From positions 19,740 to 83,739 of the forward strand of contig NW_026712513.1 of the NCBI RefSeq assembly GCF_022539665.2: a DNA stretch of 64,000 nucleotides, read 5' to 3'. How positions within the stretch are numbered: position 1 is the stretch's first letter; every line of letters begins with the position of its first letter. Under the pieces are notes generated by a model. It saw nothing but the letters and a program-made list of their open reading frames with translations. It was not told where the DNA came from and searched no databases. Positions 31,388 to 41,787 of the stretch are shown here, piece after piece. A program made the position numbers and the translations under genes. The stretch is from Daphnia carinata (Eukaryota > Arthropoda > Branchiopoda > Diplostraca > Daphniidae).

Positions 31388-34300
31388 GGGTACCTCAGTT
31401 GAAATCCCGACAAGTTGCGAAATTAACAACAATAATAAACGAATCGACCCCCAGAATTCCATTACAAATTTTTCAGATCCCTTTACAGGCATTATTTGAC
31501 ACAGGCGCGTCTAGAAGCATAATTCACGAGAAGATATTTCAAAAGCTTCCCTCGAGAAATCAAGTAACCTGCAGTCAGCTTGATTTCGATTTATACGATG
31601 TGGGAGATAACAAGTTGCATACGCTGGGTAAAGTTACATTGCCCGTACGTTACGGAGAGTCCGTTTTACGGCAAGAGTTCATTGTTACAAATGGTGTTTC
31701 TGAAGACTGTATCCTTGGATGGGATGCAATCCAGAAACACGGGTTTCGGCTTGACGGAGAAGCCAAACGTATTTACTTAGCCAGGGATGAGCAGGGATCA
31801 GCCATCTCTAGGGCACCAGACATGGCAATTACGACGGTCAAAAAGACGACGCTAGTTCGTCAGACGGCGCTCGTAATCGCAGCGCAAATGACAGTTCATT
31901 TCCGTATGTCCCCCCTAATAGCACATTTATTTTTACCCCAGCAGAGGATTTGCCGGCCGGTATTTTTATTGAAGAATTTGTTGGAACTGTATCGGAAGAT
32001 GGGAAATATCAAATTATGGTCGAAAACCATTCGTTAAGTCAAGTCATACTTCCTAGGAATACAACCTTAGGCCAAATCGAAGTAATTCATAACGTAATTG
32101 GTAAGATTGCCTTATGTCAACCAGAGGAAAAGCCTACACAAAAACGGGAGCTAGTTTTAATTTCGGAAGTCGACGCTGAATTTCAAGCTCCGCTCTCAAG
32201 TTTATTAAATGACTTTCATGACTTGTTCGCAACAAAAGACTCGGAATTAGGGAGCACTAATCTCATTAAGCATACGATCGATACCCAAGGAAGAGGCCCT
32301 ATCCGGCAACGACCCTATCGAGTTACGAACCACCAAAGAAAGATACTGGAGGATAAAGTGCAGGAAATGATGGACGCAAATGTAATACAATATTCTCATT
32401 CTCCATGGGCGTCACCTGTGGTTTTGGTTGAGAAGAAAGGCGGAGACGTGAGGTTTTGCGTTGATTATCGGAAATTAAATAGCATTACAAAAAAAGATTC
32501 ATTCCCTATGCCAAGGATTGATGAAACGTTAGATAAATTATATGGGAAGAAATTTTTTACGACCCTCGATTTGGCCTCCGGCTACTGGCAAATTCAAGTG
32601 AATGAACCAGACATTGAAAAAACGGCTTTTGTAGTAGAAAACAATCTTTACGAGTTTAAAAGGATGGCGTTTGGCTTGTGCAATGCACCCGCCACATTTC
32701 AAAGATTAATGAATTATGTACTGAAAGACGTTTTGGGACATAAAGCGTTAGTTTATTTGGATGACGTCATTATATTTTCGGATACTTTTGATAAGCATTT
32801 GAAAGATATTCGGGAAATTTTTACCTTATTGAAAACTGCCAATTTAAAATTAAAACTTAAGAAATGTCAATTCGTTAAACGTTCTGTAAATTATTTGGGC
32901 CACGTCATTTCGACTGAGGGAATTAAACCTGATGCTGGAAAAATCGACAAAATATTAAATTACAAAACGCCTACTTCTGCCGATGAGGTGAGGTCATTTC
33001 TCGGCTTAGCAGGTTATTATAGGAGATTTATTCCCAACTTTGGTTCAATCGCAAAACCTCTGACTAGGTTAACTCACAAAGATCTTAGTAAAAGACCTTT
33101 TACCTGGGGAGACGAAGAACAAGTCGCGTTTGTAAAGTTGCGGACATCCCTGGTTACACCGCCGGTTCTCGCATATCCAAATTTTAATGAAAAATTTATT
33201 CTTTTCACTGACGCATGCGACTATGGTATTGGGGCCGTCTTATCTCAAATGCAAAACGGCCAAGAGCACCCGATAGCGTACTCCAGTAGGCAGTTAACTA
33301 AGGCGGAAATGAAGTATAGTACAACCGAAAAAGAAGCTCTGGCAGTCGTGGATGCCATTAAACATTTCCGTCACTATCTCTTGGATAAACCCTTTGAGAT
33401 AATTAGTGACCATCGTCCTTTGCAGTGGCTTAAAAATCAGAAGGATAATAATGGAAGGTTAGGGAGGTGGGCCATTTTATTGGCTGCAACAAATTATGAA
33501 TTAAAATATAGGCCAGGCCGTGTTCACCAGAACGCGGACTGTTTGTCTAGATTAAAAATAGCTAGCATTCAAACTGGGAAGGATATTAAATTGATCTGCG
33601 AAAAACAACAGGAGGACGACCTCTGTATAGCCATCAAGAATTATCTGGAAGAAGGAGAGCTGGATGAAATTTTTACATTGTCCAAACCCGAGTGGGTAAA
33701 GGAAATTGAATATTTTGAGGTAATTGAAGGAATACTTTATAGACGGGAACTGCCATCTCAGAGTAATAAAAGGAACGACACCCATCATCAATTAGTTTTG
33801 CCATTATCCTTACGCCACCTAGTGCTTAAAGAATTACACGACGCACCGATGGGTGGACATTTGGCATTTTATAAGACTTATATGAAAGTCAAAAATAATT
33901 ATTATTGGCCCAACATGAGAGGCGATGTTAAAGAATATTGCCGGGCTTGTGAAGTTTGCATAGCCAACACTGCTTCACCCTATCGAGCACTTTTGCATCC
34001 GCACGAAGTTGCGAAGGCTCCTTTTGATGTAATTGGAATGGACTTTCTGGGTCCTATTACACCAGTTTCGCCCAATGGTAATAGTTACATTTTGGTTATT
34101 ACAGATTATTTTAGCCGTTGGGTTGAGGCTGTTGCTTTAAAAGATCAAACTGCTCAGACAACAGCAGAATGTGTATATAAAACTGTTATTGTTAGACATG
34201 GTATGCCTAAGGCAATTATTTCTGATCGTGGGACAAATTTCACGTCCAAGTTATTTCGCTATTTTTGTAAAAAATTGAAGATCGATCAGAGGTTAACCAC

Positions 34301-35321
34301 CGCTTATAACCCTGCTAGTAATGGGGAGACGGAAAGGTTCAATCGAACTTTAACGTCTATGTTAAGAAAAGAATTAAAAGACGGCGAGCATGCCAATTGG
34401 GAAGAAATATTAGATGATGTTTTATTTGCGTATCGTAGCTCGGTCCACTCTTCGACATTGGACACTCCATATTATTTACTTCACGGTAGGGACCCAAACA
34501 TTCCTATTAACGAATTTCTTAATGCATCTCCCAAAACATTCAAATCTTCTTCTGACTATGTTGGGAATCTGACAGAACGTTTGCGTTATAGTTTTCAAAG
34601 AGTTAGAGAGGAAAGCGAAAAAGCTAGAAAGCGCCAAAGGGAACAATATAACAAGCGCGCGAAAGAAAAACGATATGTGATAGGCGATCGGGTGTTATTG
34701 GATATTCGAGTAGTCAAGGAAGGAGATAGCAAGAAATTTACTTCGAAATATAAAGGGCCTTATAGAATAGTAAACGTTTATTCAAATAATACTGTAGACA
34801 TTGCTGATAATTCATATATATGTCAGCGTACGCATGTAAATAGATTAAAACCCTTGTATGAAACAATGCTGTGGAAACATGAGCATTGTCCGCCACTTGA
34901 GACCCCTTTGGAATTCGAGAGCCGATTCCGGAAGTCTATTGCGACTCAAACTAATGTGCGTGAACACGAGCACGATGTCGAAACCGCAAGGCAACAAAAC
35001 ACCGAGTCCGAAGCCGTATCAGAAGTGGTATCAGACACTTATTCGGCAAATCATCAACTTGTGCGAGAAGACAATGTGATCGGCCCGTCTCATCTGTCGT
35101 TCGAAGGACGATTAACCTCGAGTGACAATTGCGATGTGACGAATGATGCTCAGCATCCAATGCCACTTTCCGAAAATACTCCTATATACGCTGATAGTGA
35201 TTCCGACCTTCAACAAGTAGAGCCCAAAGATGATGTGACAGCAGCGTTATTGCATCAAGAAGTCACCCGACGCCCTCAGCGAAATCGGAGAAAACCGATT
35301 CGTTACAGGGACGAAATGTAG
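31352..35321 (+). pseudogene. pol: Gypsy-2 Pol, interrupted by a one-base deletion
   Basis: The protease part (LFDTGASRSIIHE near 31495) is in the -1 frame from the slip site and runs to a stop at 32035-32037. The rest is in another frame and is open to 35321. Comparison with gypsy-1 places a one-base loss at about 31894, between protease and reverse transcriptase. The second part has RT with YLDD at 32754-32765, RNase H (TDACDYGIGAVLSQ), integrase HHCC (HDAPMGGHL, CRACEVC), and the catalytic motifs MDFLGP, SDRGTNF and NGETERF. This copy cannot make full-length Pol unless the break is a sequencing error. Confidence 0.9.
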
Positions 35322-35492
35322 CGTCATCATACATCCTAGTTCGATTGCCGAACCAATACCGAGTGATTACTATATAAACCGTACGTTAAGTGAAGGAAGA
35401 CACAACTTCTTGTACTCTCTGAGAACAACGACGACAACTGTTCTGTCTGTTTTGCCATTTCTTCACGTACAAAGAAGCGTTAAGAAGCCAAC

Positions 35493-36017
35493 ATGGACAA
35501 CAAGTCTGAACCCATCTCTGAGCCCGTGACCAACGACTGGATACCTATGGTGTCCATCCCACTCCCCGTCGCGGAGGCCCTCTTGGTAGACCTCACGACG
35601 TCGTCCGGAGACGCCTCGACGGCCGAACGTGACGCGCCGGATTCACCAGATCCCTCACCAATCGACGACGAGGAGACCGCGGCCCGAAACCTGCCGGGGA
35701 CGTCCGAGATGGAGGATGCCATCGATTTTAGCCGCGGCAGACCCCGCACCTCGGACTGGCACCTCGATGCAGCCTGGGAGCAGAAGCAGCTGGAAATCAA
35801 GACAAATCAGTTGATCGCCCGTCTTCTCATCACCCTGTATGACAAGAAATGGAGTGACGCCGTCTTCACCCTAAAGGCGATCCTCGACCTGGACCCCGAA
35901 AGGCGCCATCCACCGCTCTATGGTTGGACATCGTGCCACTGGGACTTGCCCGAGAAGAGACCCAGCACGGACGATCAACAGAAGGACCCCAACGCAAAGA
36001 AGCCGAGATACTTCTAA
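35493..36017 (+). CDS. Accessory ORF with ILDLDP motif (gypsy-2)
   Basis: This 174-residue ORF starts with ATG 172 bases after pol. The N-terminal half is acidic and serine/threonine-rich. Near residue 120 it carries KKWSDAVFTLKAILDLDP, then R-x-PPLY-x4-HW and a charged tail with KKPRYF. Position and motif match the ORF at 1925-2359 in gypsy-1. No signal peptide or membrane segment is seen, so it is probably cytoplasmic or nuclear. The motif resembles the end of a TPR unit. Function unknown. Confidence 0.72.
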   Translation: MDNKSEPISEPVTNDWIPMVSIPLPVAEALLVDLTTSSGDASTAERDAPDSPDPSPIDDEETAARNLPGTSEMEDAIDFSRGRPRTSDWHLDAAWEQKQLEIKTNQLIARLLITLYDKKWSDAVFTLKAILDLDPERRHPPLYGWTSCHWDLPEKRPSTDDQQKDPNAKKPRYF

Positions 36018-36244
36018 GTCGTACGAGGACAACCGAAGAAATCGAGGAAGGAGGAAGCTTTTTCATTCGACCCTCTTTCAGTCCTCGTTATGTGTTATTC
36101 CTGATATTTCTCCTTCAATTTTTATGTTTACATTTACCATACTTTAATATTTACCTTTATTTTGATTTCACATACCAATATTCGCTTTAACTCTCCTTGC
36201 TGCTATCCATCGAAATAAACTCATTGGTTGCTTAATCGTTTGTC

Positions 36245-36286
<42 letters not shown>

Positions 36287-36518
36287 AAAAAAAACAGAAA
36301 CAAAACATGATAATAAAACACTTAGTGGCTAACAAACAACAATTTCTATGAACGTATTATCCGTTACAACATGTATCTTGTTTTTCACGTCGTACACTTT
36401 AACTTTCTCAATTTACGCCCCGTAGTCATTCCCTTGTTTGACAGCCCATAGTATAAGTCCACATAGATTCTGATAAGTAGAGCCTTTTGAGTAGAAAAAA
36501 AATAAATAATAAAAAAAT

Positions 36519-36563
<45 letters not shown>

Positions 36564-36722
36564 TTTTTAGCTTGATCATACCTTCATCAAGACCCGTAAA
36601 TGAGTGTCACAACATATCAATTTAGTAGTCACAAATTAAGTAGCTCCCCTTTGTAGATTCCTATTGCCAAACTAACACGGTAGATGTGGAGACATTACCA
36701 TACTAACCAACAAAAACAACAC

Positions 36723-36756
<34 letters not shown>

Positions 36757-37449
36757 ATAAGAAAGTAAAGAAATACCTTTATATATTGTCAAAAACACAT
36801 ATATAACGCACAAATGATTTTCTGAACCGCAATGTCAAATTTCGTTTCCTATTTCCCTTCCTATCTCCTACACGTCACTTTCGTTATTTTTCAACGAATA
36901 GGTCCAAATCGTAGCCATAACTTTTATACTCTCATTCCAATATGCCACGCAATACTGTTCACTTTCCCTTTCGTTCGTACACTACAGCTTGGCCATAGCC
37001 AACATCAAGAATACAGTATTAGCGCCGCCTCCCTTTTCCTGGAACTAATACTACTCTTGGACCTTGGACCTTCGCGGCAAAATCCTTTCCCGTCGCAAAC
37101 TTTTAAACGTTTCTTTTCTCGTCTTCCCTGATCAACTGTCCTGTATTTTCTTACTTTCCCTTTCCGATAATTATGGTCATCTTTTTCTCTTTCCAACGAT
37201 ACTAAATAATATAAAAAACAAGTTGTCCTTCCCCCTTAAAACAAAACTTTATTCTAGTGCCCTTTTTCCTTTCTCTTTTCCGTAGCCTACTAATAAAGCC
37301 GACGGGAAAAGCCGTTGACCTTGCGACAGCCGTAGGCTATTTTTCACTTCCTCACTTCTTCTTGTATGTTTTTGTTTTGTTGTGTTACTTAGTTAAGAAG
37401 CCCACACGATGACATTTCTTTTGTAAGTCACATATTTTCTTTTGTCTGT
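36018..37449 (+). other. Spacer between accessory ORF and glycoprotein with three long A tracts
   Basis: No gene seen. A tracts lie at about 36245-36294, 36520-36559 (followed by a T run that could fold back) and 36724-36753. The rest, especially 36840-37440, is pyrimidine-rich on the plus strand and could supply a splice acceptor for the downstream glycoprotein mRNA. Confidence 0.5.
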
Positions 37450-39159
37450 ATGTACCGGCCGGATATAGAAATGTCCCCCTCTGCATTCCTGCTGCTATTA
37501 TGCGTGTACGGATTACATTCCCAGGCCTTCGAGACTACCGTATGCAATTGCGCGGAACCAGTGAAGGTGGGAATTCTTCAATTCTCCGATGAGAATTGTC
37601 AACCGACATCCACCGATATTAAAGCCACCAAGGTGAAATACGCCGTGTATAGTGAAGAACGCGCCGCGACTAAATTCCCGGGTTACATCTGTGCCCGTTG
37701 GGAAAATATCCGACACATCACAATGACCTTCTTCGGGCAACTACTGGTTGTGCCGGATAAAATCCCAATTGATACTACCCCCGCCGACTGCAACGAAATG
37801 ATTGACAACAAGAGGTGCAATGATAACCGGATGACTTTTGTCGACGGAAAATTTGTGTTCGACAATGAACCAGATATCTCTGGATACTGGTTACAAACAA
37901 TTGATTCATCAATCATAAACTGCGTCCTCGAGAAAGTCGAACTTTTCCAGCAAAAGGAGGATGCAGACTTCTCAACACCCATCGGAATTGCTTCTGCTAC
38001 GTCCGGCAATTTGTCACACAATCACTTAACACTGATTTGGGACAAAACCTACACACAGAAGACCAAAGTAACTACCAGACTCGTCGAAGACGGCATCGGT
38101 ATGCTGACCCGATTGCCAGGAGAAAAACCACTCCTTAGACTCCAAGATGACAAAAACCAATTAGACTTCCACCTGACACCAGTACTGCGCTGCGTTTCAG
38201 TACAACAAAATTGCTCCAATAGAACTTCTTCATATGAAATCGTCGGCCAATCAAAACTCTTCGTCACGACGGCAGCCATAATGGAAAAAGCAACCCCAGT
38301 GGAGACCCGAGCGCCACTCGGCGCCGAAAACTTAAATATTCCGGCCAATATCCAATACATCCGTGATCAACTCACCGACCACGAGAATGAATTGGCACGA
38401 CAGGTTCAACTACTTCAATGTGAAGCTCGTAAAGCCAAACATGAAAGGGCCGTCACAACTGCCCAATATAATGGATGGCTAGCGGCCTCACAATTAAACT
38501 TACCCCGGTGCACGAAATTACAAGCATTCGGGAAGACGGTCGTATTAATTCAATGTCAGGCCTTAAATGTCACATTTGAGACTGTATTGACTTCGTGCGG
38601 ACCGCAACCAAAATTCCAAAATTATACGATTAACCTCGATGGCTGGGAACTCGTAAAATATTCTCCTTGTTATTGGACAAATGGATTTGTCAATTTCAAT
38701 AACAAACCCTATGCCTTCCGTAATAATACGTGGGAACAACTCGAAGCCACAATTGTATTGCCTGAGCAAACGCTGGCACACTCTTTCCGCTACGAGAACG
38801 TCGAATTTTTCGACTACGAACACCAAAGTAACCCGGCATACACCGACAATATGCTTAACCACATGAACATCATGGCCGACATAGCAGCCGTGATCAACGA
38901 ACATCCATCATCCGAATTTACGTCGCACGGTAAACCCAGCGCCACAAATATTTTCATAACGGCCTCCAGTGTCGGAGCTTACACATCTTGGTGGGAAACA
39001 ATAAAAAATTACTTCTTCATCGGCATCATGTGCATCCTCGTATTACTCTTCCTACGCATCTGCTACTGTTGCGGTCTCTTCAAGATCTTCTGGGTTATAT
39101 GCCGTCGCCCTCATAAACGTTCAACATCCTCCGGATCCATCCCCATGCATCAAGTTTGA
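37450..39159 (+). CDS. env: Envelope-type glycoprotein of gypsy-2
   Basis: This 569-residue membrane protein was probably acquired for particle entry or cell-to-cell spread. A signal peptide lies at residues 8-26 (FLLLLCVYGLHSQA) if translation starts at the second Met (37471). The ectodomain has many cysteines and several N-glycosylation sites (NCSN, NLSH, NVTF, NNTW). One membrane helix near residue 530 (YFFIGIMCILVLLFL) is followed by a cysteine/basic cytoplasmic tail. It is unrelated to the F-type envelope of gypsy-3: there is no RPKRG-like cleavage site. The cysteine pattern and PCYW and NPAYT motifs recall chuvirus/mononegavirus-type glycoproteins. That link is from memory and uncertain. 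Confidence 0.75.
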   Translation: MYRPDIEMSPSAFLLLLCVYGLHSQAFETTVCNCAEPVKVGILQFSDENCQPTSTDIKATKVKYAVYSEERAATKFPGYICARWENIRHITMTFFGQLLVVPDKIPIDTTPADCNEMIDNKRCNDNRMTFVDGKFVFDNEPDISGYWLQTIDSSIINCVLEKVELFQQKEDADFSTPIGIASATSGNLSHNHLTLIWDKTYTQKTKVTTRLVEDGIGMLTRLPGEKPLLRLQDDKNQLDFHLTPVLRCVSVQQNCSNRTSSYEIVGQSKLFVTTAAIMEKATPVETRAPLGAENLNIPANIQYIRDQLTDHENELARQVQLLQCEARKAKHERAVTTAQYNGWLAASQLNLPRCTKLQAFGKTVVLIQCQALNVTFETVLTSCGPQPKFQNYTINLDGWELVKYSPCYWTNGFVNFNNKPYAFRNNTWEQLEATIVLPEQTLAHSFRYENVEFFDYEHQSNPAYTDNMLNHMNIMADIAAVINEHPSSEFTSHGKPSATNIFITASSVGAYTSWWETIKNYFFIGIMCILVLLFLRICYCCGLFKIFWVICRRPHKRSTSSGSIPMHQV

Positions 39160-39192
39160 TTACGGGACGTAATCTCACGCCGCCGAGAGTGA

Positions 39193-40030
39193 TGTAACGA
39201 AGTCAATAAATACTTTATACGTTTATATTCTTGTCTATGTATGCTTATTATTATATCCATTTAATTCATATTAATTGCACAATATAGTTGCGCAATTCCA
39301 TAACTGCGTAATTCTTATAACTGCGCCATTTCCATATTGCACCATCAATATGCGCAGCAACTTGACCTATATAAACACCTGCTTTATGCTATATCATATT
39401 TCATCGGCACAAAGCCGCTTATAACAACACGTTTGATTGGCGGAAACAAGTATGACTCATTGTTGCACCATCATCTCGCCATATCCAATTCCATGTATTG
39501 ATGACTAATAATTGCGCAGCAATTTATCATTGCCCAATATGCGAAGTTTCTTGATGAACTCAAGACCTGAAGAAAGAGAGTTACCGACGAGTATCTGACT
39601 CTTACGGTCAAGTTCATATTCAGCTCGTGCCTCCTTTTGTTTCAATATTGTGTTTGAGAATTGATCTTAGTCTCGTGTCCAAGTGAGAGTCAATTCTTAC
39701 AACTTGTGTTACCAACGTGCCGACGAGTTGTGTTACAACTCGTCTTCAGCTTACATCTGCTCTCTTATTCTGCCCGTGCTATTGCGGTAAGCTCACACTA
39801 CAGTTATCCCGTTACACTTTCAGTTTCCCTTTTATTTCGTATGTTTCTCTTGTTCTTTTATTCGAAACCTCTTGTACTTTTATGCTTAAACTAAGACAAA
39901 TATAGTCGTCATTGTGGGTACAACGCCTCTGAGTTCTATCATTCTTGTATTCATTTATTATTTTATTATTTTTATTCTTTATTGTCTTAAATTCGTAAAG
40001 TCCATCTTCCCACAAGGAAGATGCTTTACA
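39193..40030 (+). repeat. 3' LTR of gypsy-2
   Basis: 838 bases, TGTAACGAAG to GATGCTTTACA. The sequence before it (CGCCGAGAGTGA) is only a weak polypurine tract. The sequence after it is a fragment of the tyrosine-rich gene. Confidence 0.95.
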
Positions 40031-40200
40031 GTAGCTTGGCGCAGCATATGTTGTGTACTCGGAAGCCTTTGTTGTGTAGTACTGCGGAGCCTCAGCGTAA
40101 TAAGCTGGAGCGGCCTAAGTCGTTGTGTAGTATTCAGCAGCCTTCGTGATGTAGTAAGACGGAGCAGCATAAATTGTGGTGTAGTAGGCAGGTTCCACGT
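40031..40200 (-). pseudogene. Fragment of tyrosine-rich repeat protein gene (left duplicate)
   Basis: The segment matches 53874-54065 of the tyrosine-rich gene with small differences and a deletion, and has a frame-breaking change (CTAAG near 40114). It begins exactly at the LTR end and stops at a CGTA where it is joined to the DNAJC12 copy. Confidence 0.8.
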
Positions 40201-40756
40201 AACATTTTTTGTTCATGTTTTGGTATGGCCCAGTGGAGAACCTGTGTTAATTTTAATATTTCAATCTATTTTACTTTAAACCTACATAGAAAGACATCCT
40301 GATGTTGCACATATAATACTTACGGCAGTAGATCGTTTATTTATGACAATCCATTGCTTGTATGAAATTGTTATTCCACTTGTTTTCCATCTGTCATAAT
40401 CATTTCGCTTTTCTGGGTCACAGAGCACCTCCTTAGCTTCCTGTTGGAATGACCAGAAATTAACTGTATCTATCACATTACTTGGTTAATGTGCAGAATC
40501 TATTTACCTGAAGTTTTTGAAACTGAGTAGTGGACTTGTCATATGGATTCTTATCAGGATGACAACGTAATACTCTGTGTTTGTATTCGGTTAATATTTG
40601 GTCAACCTATTTATGTATGAAGTGAATATACAGAACTAAAAAAAAAGAACAAACAGCACAAATCTGACCGAAACTTACACTGGAGGAATCATCGCAACCT
40701 AATGTGTAGTAGTAGTCATCTTCCAGGCATCGCTCATTGAATGTAATTGCATCCAT
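40201..40756 (-). pseudogene. DNAJC12-like gene, left copy, 3' truncated
   Basis: Minus-strand exons are 40679-40756, 40508-40606, 40324-40440 and a cut fourth exon ending at about 40202-40241. Exons 1-3 encode a J domain with CHPDKN and the family's YYYTLGCDD start. At two conserved positions this copy keeps the usual residues (G in LGCD, D in NDYDRW), whereas the complete right copy does not. The fourth exon is lost after [13 protein letters not shown] at the rearrangement junction, so no C-terminus follows. Confidence 0.82.
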
Positions 40757-40906
40757 ATCGTTAACCAAAAACAAGAGTAGCCTACATATGGCAATACGGC
40801 AATCCGTTTTACCCAAATAAAAATAAAAAATATTGTTTTTTTTTTCTGTTTGACTTCTATCGCCATCTACCGGTCACATTTCTAGTTAATTGTCTATACA
40901 CTGACC

Positions 40907-41383
40907 GAAAAAATTTTTAAGCCCGACTAAATAAGCCCGACTTTCTGTTTTTTTTACGGGTTAATTCAAAAAATAGAAGTCTGATATAAAAACATACCCC
41001 ATTTTCATGATCAGCGATCAATTTCGCATCGGAATACTGTATTTTTAATGAAATCTAGGATTTGAGGAAAAATGGAAAAGCGAGAAGGCCTTCTCACTTT
41101 TGCAATTTTGGCAAAATTTTAGATTTCGCTTTAAATACGTGGTTTCGATGCAGAATTGAACGGGCATCACGAATATGAGGGTTGTTTTCTCGTGGAACTC
41201 ATAGTGTTTTAATAAAACGTAAAAAACGGGGAAGTTGGGTTTAAAAAAATAAGCCCGACTAAAAAAATAAGCCCGACTTTATCTTTAAATTACGATTATT
41301 TCAAAAACGGCTTACTTGAAAATAAAACAAATGGTTTTTTCTGAATCCGCGTTAAAATAGGGTTATACTGTGGGATTTTCATC
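40907..41383 (+). mobile_element. MITE-like element, left copy, right half missing
   Basis: This starts with the inverted-repeat sequence GAAAAAATTTTTAAGCCCGA and repeats AAGCCCGAC. It carries the palindrome GAGAAGGCCTTCTC (41082-41095). It is cut at 41383 by gypsy-3; the complete version is at 56067-56790. Confidence 0.75.
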
Positions 41384-41775
41384 CACGTGGAATCGAAGGA
41401 CACACACGTGTTAATGGATTTCACGTGCAACTCTTCTCTCGTCTTGAACTGTAAGGTCAAGTAGAGTTATCTACTTGACCATCTTAACTACTCCTTCCGT
41501 ATACACTTTCTACTTTACCCTAGAAAAAGGGTTAGAACGTCGTAGCGGTCATCTAGGTGTTATCTAGATGACCATCTTTTCCTAGATTCTTCCGGCGTCA
41601 CCCGTAACAGGGTGATCCTTGCCTTTAAATACCCCGAGCCTAAGTAGGTTCGGGGTTCAGTCTTCTTCAGAAAGTGTCTTAGATTGTTCCTTCGAAATAC
41701 ACCCCGTTCTCCTCTAATTACTGTCTCAAGTGTTCTTACCCTCTTACATCGGCTTCCCCGCAGTTCCCCGTCACA
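41384..41775 (+). repeat. 5' LTR of gypsy-3, first three bases missing
   Basis: Starts CACGTGGAATCG where the 3' LTR starts TGTCACGTGGAATCG, and ends CCCCGTCACA. A TTTAAATA box at 41624-41631 precedes the probable transcription start around 41655. Confidence 0.92.
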
Positions 41776-41777
41776 AT

Positions 41778-41787
41778 TGGTGGAGAT
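41778..41787 (+). other. Primer-binding site, tRNA-Ala type (gypsy-3)
   Basis: TGGTGGAGAT, two bases after the LTR, complements the ATCTCCA-CCA end of animal tRNA-Ala over 10 bases. Confidence 0.65.

Larger units (their letters stand above)
27687..40030 (+). mobile_element. Ty3/gypsy retrotransposon gypsy-2, full length, with glycoprotein ORF
   Basis: This 12.3-kb element has two 838-base LTRs, a tRNA-Leu primer site, gag, a frameshift signal, pol, an accessory ORF, poly-A tracts and a glycoprotein ORF. The flanks do not match (CCACAC before, GTAGCT after), so no target duplication is visible. The left flank is the tRNA array and the right flank is a piece of the tyrosine-rich gene. The near-identical LTRs suggest recent activity, although pol carries a one-base deletion. 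Confidence 0.95.
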
